Shown one piece after another: positions 55,721 to 64,000 of a stretch of 64,000 bases of DNA (within the stretch, counting starts at the first letter, position 1; each line of letters begins with the position of its first letter). The stretch lies in contig JAQFVV010006198.1 of NCBI GenBank assembly GCA_028023455.1, positions 33,789,979 to 33,853,978 on the forward strand, written 5' to 3'. The translations under genes and the position numbers were made by a program. The notes under the pieces were generated by a model. That model had not been told where the DNA came from and ran no database searches. It was given only the letters and a program-made list of their open reading frames with translations. The stretch is from Epiperipatus broadwayi. Its lineage: Eukaryota; Onychophora; Udeonychophora; Euonychophora; Peripatidae.

Positions 55721-55962
55721 CAATCTATATGTCTATCATGTATACATGTATTAAAGTTGTATACTTATGAATTATTTATATTTATTTCAAAGCAGTAATA
55801 GTTTGTGAATTATTAAACACACACTTAGATATAAATAATATATCCAAGGCATACTTTAAACAGGCTTAACATATTGGTAATGAAATTGGTTAAGAAAACT
55901 ATACACAAGTATATAAATTAATCAGTAGTATGTTATACAGAACAATGCTTTAAAAATAGTTG
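55721..55962. other. AT-rich intergenic stretch
   Basis: No feature recognised. Confidence 0.4.
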
Positions 55963-56345
55963 TAATTCTTTCCATATACTAGTGTCACCTAGTGTAAGCC
56001 AAAACAATCAATGGATGCTAGAAGGTTTGTGCATTAAAATCCCTATCTAATGCCTACTTATCCAATATCTCCAGATTAGTTTCTAGCTTAAAGCTTTCAT
56101 AAGTGAGGAGTCTTGGATCTGGACGCACTGCATCTAGATCTTTGGATCCAATGCAACCCTCAACCTGCCATATTTTACCTTTTTAGTTAGCTATAAAACT
56201 ACAAGTTCAAAAGGAAAACACAATAATGTTTTTGATCCAAGCTCAATTCCTTCTATAATCATACAAATATGAATGCAGCTCCACATTCTGTACATTTTGG
56301 TGTTTTTGTTTTTTTAATAACCATAGTCATCATTATTCTTCATAA
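55963..56345. repeat. Family A element, long form, diverged
   Basis: TTTCCATATACTAGTGTCAC, GGATCTGGACGCACTGC and the long internal segment to TTTTAATAACCATAG are in the usual order. It is followed immediately by another A copy. Confidence 0.7.
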
Positions 56346-56830
56346 GGGATTGATATCCGCCATTTTGTATGCTTACATATGCAAGAAGACAGTAGCAACT
56401 CCCATACAGTACTGCTACCCAGTGAATGCCATGATAATCAATAGATGTTAGAAGGTTTGTGCATCAAAATCTCTAATAGTGCCTACTCTCCAATATCTCC
56501 AGACTCGATTCACATCTGTATGATTATACAAGCAAATGAGCTTAGACTGAAACCATTATTGTGTTTTCATTTTAGATTCATAGCTTTATAGTTGACTAAA
56601 AAGATAAAGTGTAGCTGCTGGAGATCCAAAGATCTAGGTATAGTGTTCTCAGATTGAAGGTTCATCACTGATAAAGGTCACAAGCTAGAAACTTGTGATA
56701 AGTAGACAGTAGACAGGGATTTTAGCATTTATTGATTACTATAACTTGCACTGGGTGGCACTGCAGTATGGAGAAAATTGCTACTGCTTTTACAGCTTGT
56801 GTAATATATAAATTGGTGATCATATGATGA
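56346..56830. repeat. Family A element, rearranged
   Basis: A short left arm (CTCCCATACAGTACTGC to CTCCAGACTCG) jumps to an inverted copy of the long internal segment (ATGAGCTTAGACTGAAACCA). It then runs through the inverted body to TGCACTGGGTGGCACTGCAG and the constant tail TTGGTGATCATATGATG. This is the only palindrome in the window that includes the long internal segment. Confidence 0.7.
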
Positions 56831-58538
56831 TATAGTGGTTTAACGATACTTTAATCTAGTGAATTAATGTATAGTTTGATTAATCCGTTTTTTAAAAGTG
56901 ATATTAATGTATTGGCTAGAATATATAAAATAAAAATTAAACTTTAATGAAAAGAAAACATCACCATAGTTAGATTTCTTATGATGGTTGTTATGAAATA
57001 TGAATTATTGTGCTATTTTGTATATTTTTATTTCCTGATATGGTGAAAACCAGAATTTTTTATAAGGTAATTTTATCTTTTCAAATTTCCATTTAATTTA
57101 ACTATTCTTGCACGCTTAATTAATCAATTAAGTATAGTTCATGAGAATAATTAACGAATTATACCATATCTGTAGCAATATAGTATGCTTCCCGACCCCT
57201 ACGATTCTTTTTAAAATCATTTTACTCCCAATATAAAAAACTTTTTTAATATTCACTACTCTCTTTAATTCCACTTTTTTTTATTATTCCATTATTTTTT
57301 CCTCATATATACTTGTATATATATTTTAACGAATTTTTGTAACTCATTCTCTATCTTCTTGATCTGCGGTCACACACACTTTATAAATGAACACAAGTAT
57401 TTATATTCTATAATTACCTATCCCTGTGTCTTGCATTATTATTAAATTTCTTCTTTACAATTCTCTTTTATCATAATATTATCATCATACATTTAATCAA
57501 ATCGGCTATTTATTTTTTTTGAGTCTTTTCAATAATTCTCTTGATTTTACCATCATTTAGTAATATCCCATGGTGCAATAGTTTATTTTCATAAAAAGAT
57601 AAAATTCACTATCAAAAAACTCTTATTTTGTTGGGTATGCAAAAAACTAATGCTTAGACGCAATATATTTTGATCGTTTTTATAAATAGAAATATATACC
57701 TACATTCATATGTATATATTGTGTGTGGATGTATAAATGAAGAGCTATCTACTCTTCATATACATCTAATAATAAATAAGGATTTTCTAATTTAAAATAA
57801 ATTCCGATTTTCATTTGAACATATAAAGCAGAGTAGCTTGTTTTCACCTTTCTGCTGTAAAGAGATTATAACTTTTTTTTAATATTGGAAAATGTTTCTG
57901 CTTGTTAAACTTAGTAAGAGCAAGCCCTATAGTTAAAGAGTCATTTATTAAAAGATGACAAGCTTGTAGTACCATATGGAGACAGCACCTCCACATGAAA
58001 GAACAGCTAGATAGGATTACACATGGCAACTTGCAGCTAAATTAGAAACATGTTAACTTGTATCCTGCAAACTCTAAAGACAACATACCAAAGAGATAAA
58101 GCCTCTTTTAAAAATATAATCAGTACAATTATAATCAAAAGTCATCATAATTGAAGTGTGTATTTTCTATATATAAACATGCCATTACTGTATTTATTGG
58201 TTTCCAAGAAAACTCAAATGTATAAATGAGCTAGAAACTGGCATTTAATGTCTTTGTGGAAACCCACATATTTTAATGACAGTTCGACTGGTGTTTTAAA
58301 ATGTAGCATTTAAACACAATAATTTTTTTGTCTTTCTTAAAACTTTACATATTATATATATATAAAGTAATTCGATAACTCATAAATAAATTTTAAAGTA
58401 TAAAAAGAATACAAATGAAAGAGAGTAAAAATATGAAACAAAAAAGGGCTTGCCAAATGATATGAAATTTGGTTTTTAAATCTAGCAATTAAGAGTTGCT
58501 ACTCAAGGATGTTCGAATTAAAAAAATATCTAGTATAT
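56831..58538. other. 1.7 kb AT-rich intergenic stretch
   Basis: No gene assigned. A patch near 57955-58080 is less AT-rich and holds part of a 61-codon minus-strand frame without a recognisable domain. Confidence 0.5.
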
Positions 58539-59235
58539 ATTACTATTATTGTTGTTGTTATTGTTATCATCATCGTCATTATTATTATTTTATTGTTGTT
58601 ATTGTTATCATTATTTTTACTATTGTTGTTATCATTATCATCATTATTATTATTTTTACTATTGTTATTGTTATCATTATCATTATCATCATTATTATTG
58701 TTGTTGTTATCATTATCATCATCATTATTATTATTTTTACTATTGTTATTGTTATCATTATCATCATCATTATTATCGTTGTTATCATTATCATCATCAT
58801 TATTATTTTTATTGTTATTGTTATCATCATCATCATTATTATTTTTACTATTGTTGTTGTTATCACTATCATCATTATTTTTATTATTGTTATTGTTATC
58901 ATTATCATCATCAGTATTATTTTTATTGTTGTTATTGTTATCATCATCATCATTATTTTTACTATTGTTGTTGTTATCATTATTATCATCATCATTATTA
59001 TTTTTATTGTTGTTATTGTTATCATCATCATTATTATTATTTTTACTATTGTTATCCTTATCATCATCATTATTATTTTTACTATTGTTATTGTTATCAT
59101 CATCATTATTATTATTTTTATTGTTGTTGTTATTGTTATCATCATCATTATTTTTACTATTGTTGTTGTTATCATTATCATCATCATCATTATTATTTTT
59201 ATTGTTGTTATTGTTATCATCATCATTATTATTAC
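58539..59235. repeat. Mixed-trinucleotide satellite, about 700 bp
   Basis: Almost the whole tract is built of the triplets ATT, ATC, GTT, TTT and ACT in one register, arranged in a loose higher-order cycle of ATTGTTGTTATTGTTATC, ATCATCATT, then ATTATTTTTACT or ATTTTTATT. Because it is a triplet array, all six frames are nearly stop-free. This produces 227 to 266 codon frames of poly-Ile, poly-Leu and Met-Ile that are not genes. Confidence 0.95.
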
Positions 59236-60014
59236 AGTCAATTTACATTCAAGAGATTTTGTAATCATCAGATTGGCTCTCCAAAAGCTAATTTAAACAA
59301 CTTTAATGAGTTCTGAAGTTTAAAATATCATCATTAAATAGCATGGTTTAGTGCAAAGGTAGGGTATCAAGCTGTGGAGCACAAGGAAACCTCATATCAA
59401 TTGCAGCTTTGTCATTTCCAGTGTTCAAACTTCTTATGGATTTCATATAAACCATTCGATTATTATTACTAAATAGCTTTGGTTTTAATTAAAAATTTTA
59501 ATATGTTATTTACAAATTATATCGAGAAAATATATTTTAACTGATGTTATATATTTAGGAGTGGTCAATAATCGTTATAATGTGTTTCTTAAAAGATCCC
59601 AATTGGCAGGTTTATGATAAATACATCTTATCTTAATTTTTTAAATGAAGACCTGTAAAGTAAAAATGCATCTAATATATTAATCATATATATTAATAAA
59701 TGTCTCATTTACATATGTTTAGTTTCATTTAAGAATGACGTATTGTAAATTCTAGAAAATTTCGCTGGCGTCATTCATTCAGACATAAGAAAAAGTAATT
59801 TAAAGTGATTGGTTTATCTTCATGCTCTCATTTCCAGTGCTTAAGATTTGCCCATACTTAAGCGTTTGGGTTGAAAGAATAGGTGGATTCATTCTATTCT
59901 TTCGCAAAGACTTTATCTTGTGTTGGAAGTGAAAGTATTCATTTATTATTATTAAGATTCACAAAGTGCATGTAAATTAGCTTGAAAAACTGATCTTTAG
60001 TTTATTAATCATTT
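59236..60014. other. AT-rich intergenic stretch
   Basis: No gene. A weak tRNA/SINE-like patch may lie at 59345-59470, resembling 47040-47130 in TTCCAGTGTTCAAACTTCTTA. Confidence 0.4.
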
Positions 60015-60615
60015 ATGTAAGTAGAGGGATTTGAACTTAGGATTTTTCAGTCTATATTCGTCCTCCACTCCATATAAAGCAATTGATACACATGACTACT
60101 TTCATGAAAAAAGATAGATGCTCTCCAATATATGTATTTTGTGCAGAACCAGCACTCATCAGTTGGCCACATCATAATCTCTCACACATATATACAATCA
60201 GTGCTTGGTTTATATTAAAATAGCAATTCCTTAAACTTAAATGGGCAGGCTTCAATCTTCTCACCATTTCTACTATTCAATCATTCATTTCATTGAAAAA
60301 CTGATGATGGAATGCTCAAGGCCCTTATTGAATTTTATATGGATGGTTAAATAATTGGAAGGGTGAGAAGATTGAAGCCTGTCCATTAAAGTTTAAGGAA
60401 ATGCTATCTTAATATAAACTGACCACTGATTGTATATATGTGTGGGAGATTATGATCTGGTCCAACTGACAAGTGCTGGTTCTGCTTGAAATACATATAT
60501 TGGGGATCATCTATCTTTTTCACCTGTATGTGGTCATATGTATCAATTGCTTGAGATGGAGTGCAGGTTAAATATAGCCTGAAAAATCCTAAATTCAAAT
60601 CCCTCTATTACATAC
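60015..60615. mobile_element. Family B element, full-length palindrome
   Basis: This is the best-preserved copy. The left arm runs from TAGAGGGATTTGAACTTAGG through CTCCAATATATGTATTTTGT, CAGCACTCATCAGTTGG and ATACAATCAGTGCTTGG to ATGGGCAGGCTTCAATCTTC. The right arm mirrors all of these, ending CTAAATTCAAATCCCTCTAT. The centre is around 60300-60345. Unit length is about 600 bp and defines the family. Confidence 0.85.
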
Positions 60616-60639
60616 ATAAGAATATTCAGTATAAGAAAA

Positions 60640-60745
60640 TTGTGTTAAGATTTGTAGAGGGCCCTACTGTCACATCTAGATGCATAGTCTTAACATATAT
60701 TACTTACGTAATGAGTATGCGCTTAACAAATTATTAATTAACCAT
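60640..60745. repeat. Family L half copy
   Basis: GTTAAGATTTGTAGAGGGCC, CCTACTGTCACA, then TTACTTACGTAATGAGTATG and CGCTTAACAAATT correspond to the right arm and right flank of the hairpin at 36974-37200. The sequence just outside that hairpin therefore belongs to the same element. Confidence 0.6.
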
Positions 60746-60792
60746 TTATATGAATTTTTTCTATGGTACAGACTTTTTCATACCTGCACTCC

Positions 60793-60958
60793 AATATGTA
60801 ATGTATAGGGGTTTAAACTCAGACTTTCACATGACCCTCAACTATCCACGCTACCTCATACTGCTGACACACTTGATCACACACGTCAAAAAGATAAATA
60901 ATCACCAACTAACGTATTTTATGCTAAACCAGCACTCATCAGTTGGTCCAAATTAACT
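60793..60958. repeat. Family B half copy (left arm)
   Basis: GGGGTTTAAACTCAGACTTT, CACATGACCCTCAACTATCC, AAAAAGATAAATAATCACCA and AACCAGCACTCATCAGTTGG are in order; the copy stops at the family midpoint. Confidence 0.8.
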
Positions 60959-62039
60959 ATATTTTATAATTATGAGTGCATTTAAGCACTCTTTATTAAC
61001 TCATAGATGTTAAACAACCTTCATAAGTTGCACCAAACCTAATCTTTAACTACAAATTGAAATATGCCTTAATTTTATTTACATTTAGCAGATTTCACTT
61101 GCTTTATTTCAAAGACCGATATATTATTAATTAATTCTGCTTTATATAAATCTACACCTCCTATGAAGAACTTGCTCAGATTCACTGAAAAATATTTTTA
61201 AGGGAAGCCTTCTATTGAATAATTGTTTTATATCTCCCAACTAATCAAGATGTGATTTTACAATAATAGCTTGGGTAGTATCTGTCCAGGAAGTTAAAAA
61301 TGCACACTGACTGATCTTATGATTGTGTCATTATATTTGTATTACTTTATTGATTATATAAATCTTTTCTCACTTCTGATACAAGATCTCCCTTTTATAC
61401 AGTAAAATAAAATTTAAAAAGGCTATCATGAAATACCCTTACTTTTAACTCTTAAAAGTGGCATTATGTTGAAATCTGTGCTACATTTTGTCATATGTGT
61501 CACTTTTCTATTTAAAAAGCTATCAGCTATTTAAATTGGTGCAAATTCTCAAGTTGTTACCACCTAAGATAATTGTGAAGATTTTTCTACCATTATTGGT
61601 TAGTAAAGAACTTGAACCTTAATAAACCAAAGTCTTTATAAGCTACATTCAAACATCAGGCATATTATGTAGATCATCTTTTTAAATTTACAAAAATAGC
61701 TCCATCATCTTCATTCTATATAATCCAGAAGCAAAAGTCTTGGGTTTTTTCTTAATTCAAATTAAAAAATTCTATCATCACATGTTGATCCATGATTTAT
61801 GGAGCCACTTATAAACAGTTCCAATGACAACTATCATAAAAATTGATAAAAATGTTGTATATAGTATATACCATTGTTTAACAGCAGTTTCCATTTCAAA
61901 TCCCTCAGATTTTTTATCTGTAGTCATAATACTTTCTTTCACTCCATCATATACAAGTTGTGTAATATGCATATGCTTTGGTCAATAACCTACTAATTAC
62001 CAAATTCACCACTTTCTATATTTCGCTGTAATATCTTAT
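60959..62039. other. AT-rich intergenic stretch
   Basis: No gene assigned. A 64-codon minus-strand frame at 61778-61972 has a hydrophobic stretch (YILYTTFLSIFMIVVIGTVY) but no supporting context. Confidence 0.45.
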
Positions 62040-62216
62040 ATAAATGCAATTTAGCCACTCTACTTTGAATGTTTTTTCACTTATCTAAATTAAATTAAAA
62101 GTGGCTCTGAAGAAGACTGCAGAACAGTTGAAATGTAAGATTGTGTATGCATATATGTAAAATAAAAGGTTTTTTTACTAAAAAAAAATGTTCAAAGTAG
62201 AGTGGATAAATTGCAT
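62040..62216. repeat. Family M-like palindromic element
   Basis: Arms share ATGCAATTTAGCCACTCTAC with the inverse GTAGAGTGGATAAATTGCAT (62046-62080 and 62180-62216). The centre carries GAAGAAGACTGCAGAACAGT, matching the centre of the element at 24384. Confidence 0.75.
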
Positions 62217-62518
62217 TTACCCAACTAATTTTAAGTAGTGTTGTAGGTTTGTTAAATTAATTGAGTCAAATGCATTAAAAAAATTAATGAAAATGTATAA
62301 ATCTTTTTACACTTTTGTGCATTTGTCTCTTAGCAAATTCATTGCCTATAGTGCTTCTCGATTCTTTAAAATTATGATGAGTCTCAGTTATCCGTTACTT
62401 TATAACTGGAAGTAATAAATTCAACAAAATTCTTGAAAGTACCCTAATGGATAACAATGATATTTCATAATAACTACTTCAATCATCTCTATTTTCTTTT
62501 TTCTTGAAAATTGTAATA
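62217..62518 (-). pseudogene. LINE reverse-transcriptase fragment, downstream part
   Basis: On the minus strand it reads TIFKKKENRDD, stop, SSYYEISLLSIRVLSRILLN then LLLPVI, RITETHHNFKESRSTIGN and EFAKRQ.HKSVKR, followed after a frameshift by AFDSINLTNLQHYLK. This is the NYR.ISLLS...KILSRILLNRL...PE.Q.GFR..RST.D..FA.RQ..EK ... AFDS.N run of a non-LTR reverse transcriptase (motifs 1 to A). The upstream part lies at 62976-63165. The protein is interrupted by stops and by the A element. Confidence 0.75.
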
Positions 62519-62975
62519 AGGCAAAACCCTCTATATGTATTGCCACCCAGTGCAAGTCAGAATAATAAATGGATGCCAGAAGGCTTGTGCATAAAATTCC
62601 CATCTAGTGCCTACTCATCCAATATCCCCAGACTAGTTTCTGGCTTGTGGCCTTCATCAGTGAGGAACCTTGGATCTGAGAGCACTGCACCTAGATCTTA
62701 GGATCTAATGCAACCCTCCAGCAACCACCTTTTATCTCTACTTAACTAAGATCTAGGTGCAGTGCTCTCAGATCCAAGGCTCCTCACTGACGAAGGCCAC
62801 AAGCCAGATATTAGTCTGGGGATATTGGATGAGTAGGTACTAGATGGGTATTTTATGCACAAGCCTTCTTGCATCCATTGATTACTCTGGCTTGCACTGA
62901 GTGGCAATATGTATAGAGAGTTTTGCCTGTTTTAATAACAGTTAAGAGCAAGCATAAGAAATAGTGTTTGTGAAA
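62519..62975 (+). mobile_element. Family A element inserted in a LINE
   Basis: Full foldback: GGCAAAACCCTCTATATG, CCAGTGCAAGTCAGAATAAT, the body to CAACCACCTTTTATCTCTAC, then the inverted arm from AAGATCTAGGTGCAGTGCTC to GTATAGAGAGTTTTGCCTG and the tail AATAACAGTTAAGAGCAAGC. It separates two parts of one reverse-transcriptase frame. A clean target duplication was not found. Confidence 0.8.
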
Positions 62976-63165
62976 TGTTTATTGGCTTTTAAGGAAAATG
63001 TCCTTAAAATCAGACAGTACAAATTCACGAGTCCATATACTCCTAATAAACTCCAACATTTATGAAGTTGATATATCAACAGCATATTTTACAACTTCTT
63101 CAAATATTTCATCAGGATTTGCAGCCTTTCATTTTTTAAGATTCAAAGACTAAGCTCGATATCTG
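62976..63165 (-). pseudogene. LINE reverse-transcriptase fragment, upstream part
   Basis: On the minus strand it reads KAANPDEIFEEVVKYAVDIS, then after a stop MLEFIRSIWTREFVLSDFKD and IFLKSQ. KA.GPD.IP.EV.K......L......IW.....P.DFKD is the N-terminal finger region of non-LTR reverse transcriptases and would directly precede TIFKKKENRDD at 62518. Confidence 0.7.
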
Positions 63166-64000
63166 TTTCCAAATTTAAATGAATATATCAGTAAAAGACA
63201 TATCGATTCTTATGCCATTATTCAAAAGGTAGTCAAAATCTTCCACTTGTTCAAAATATTACTGTTATTGTATGTAAAAATGCTACTGATAAATTTGGGA
63301 TATTTTTCAAATCCGTATGTTATTTTCAACACATCAAAAAAAGATGTAAAGCAATCAGGATCTTACACATGTTTGTAACTCTTTGCAGTTTTAATCCACC
63401 AATCATTTTAAAAGGTTTTATAAGCTGCTGAATTTGCTCCACATTCAATTTATTGATCTGCAAAGCAGAAAATGCAGCTACAATAAGATCGTTGTCAAAA
63501 ATCCAGTAGTGACTTTTCTTATGGTAAATCCAATACTTTTATTTACTTATATTCATACCACTTTTCTTAAGAAAAATCCATGACTTCATCATCTGACAAT
63601 CATGAAAATCATAGCTGTTGTAATTTAACACGCACACGCACACACACATACATATATATCATGCTATTTGTAATAATGACTTGAATAAGACCCTTGGAGG
63701 ACTGATTATGATCTGAGTAATAAGCTGCTCTTGTAAGTTCTCACATAGTGTATGCTTTCCTTATATTCGATTTTTAATTATTGTTCCGAGTATGAATGCA
63801 TCCAAGTGCCTTTATAGTGATTTTCCGACTTAAACAAAGAATTTATTATAGACCTTTGTTGCGATGTGCAAAAATTCAAAACAGCAATCTATTTAAGTTT
63901 GTACCACCAATATCATTATTTCCAATACCTTTTGGACCACAACTGTTCCAACGATATTGATGTAATAATGCTATCCAACAAAAACAAGTTTTCTTTCTCT
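63166..64000. other. AT-rich stretch, possibly further LINE debris
   Basis: Minus-strand pieces at about 63240-63360 (FFDVLKITYGFEKYPKFISS) and 63400-63500 (VEQIQQLIKPFKMIGGLKL) have a reverse-transcriptase-like feel, but their order does not fit the LINE at 62217-63165. A (CA)n run is at 63627-63655. I make no firm call. Confidence 0.3.

Noticed and set aside
58496-59316. Four overlapping open frames of 227-266 codons
   Set aside because: They are low-complexity readings (poly-Ile, poly-Leu, Met-Ile) of one trinucleotide array, open in several frames on both strands.
61778-61972. 64-codon minus-strand frame with one hydrophobic segment
   Set aside because: Short, isolated, no homology recognised and no splice or promoter context.
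63240-63560. Reverse-transcriptase-like wording on the minus strand
   Set aside because: The order of motifs relative to the LINE at 62217-63165 is wrong, and the match is weak.

Overview
This window looks like intergenic DNA from a very AT-rich animal (metazoan) genome. By eye it is roughly 70 percent A+T. I find no convincing host gene, no complete protein-coding gene of any kind, and no rRNA or functional tRNA gene. The evidence for an animal is the mixture of repeats: RTE-type LINE 3' ends with (GAT)n tails, tRNA-derived SINEs with 12 to 19 bp target-site duplications, hAT and mariner transposase relics, a probable Penelope-like fragment, long microsatellites and many foldback elements. 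I cannot fix the phylum; an invertebrate with a repeat-rich genome is the best guess.

The window is organised by repeat families, which I name here for cross-reference. Family A (about 15 copies, e.g. 4408, 4878, 7297, 11210, 14278, 15002, 18493, 20716, 23099, 27208, 28315, 43039, 55963, 56398, 62519) has an unusual foldback core and a constant terminal tail. Several copies have 12 to 15 bp target-site duplications, which points to retroposition. Family B (5633, 12199, 16919, 19385, 30145, 51285, 52530, 60015, 60793) is another foldback family, present as full palindromes and as half copies. Family C is a tRNA-derived SINE (26964, 32930, 33478, and a 3' stub at 45759). Family D is RTE LINE debris. 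Family E is a second LINE, represented by C-terminal fragments with a CxxC...HxxxxC motif (21683, 35309, 44577). Families F to P are smaller palindromic or TIR elements.

Region by region. 1-8 kb has RTE stubs, A and B copies, and a 1.07 kb TIR element at 5900-6970. 8-19 kb has a TIR element at 8169, a hAT-like non-autonomous element with a perfect 8 bp duplication at 9621-10205, A copies, and a 36 bp minisatellite at 17393-17872. 19-31 kb has palindromes, a 1.2 kb TIR element carrying a LINE, an exact SINE insertion, and an A copy split by a hAT transposon with a decayed transposase. 31-38 kb has rearranged RTE copies, two SINEs, a 1 kb foldback, a LINE with inverted 5' part, a mariner relic and a near-perfect hairpin at 36974-37170. 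38-50 kb has an integrase C-terminal relic, LINE fragments, a (TATC)n tract and two oppositely oriented tandem arrays of RTE 3' ends. 50-64 kb has a Penelope-like fragment, a pure (AAT)n tract, foldbacks, a 0.7 kb mixed-trinucleotide array and a LINE reverse-transcriptase relic split by an A copy.

Nothing here works together as a pathway. What the sequence records is a history of nested insertion: SINEs and small elements inside older repeats, LINE copies with 5' inversions, and probable parasitism of LINE machinery by family A. All protein calls are fragments with in-frame stops or frameshifts. Homology statements come from recognised motifs, not from database searches.
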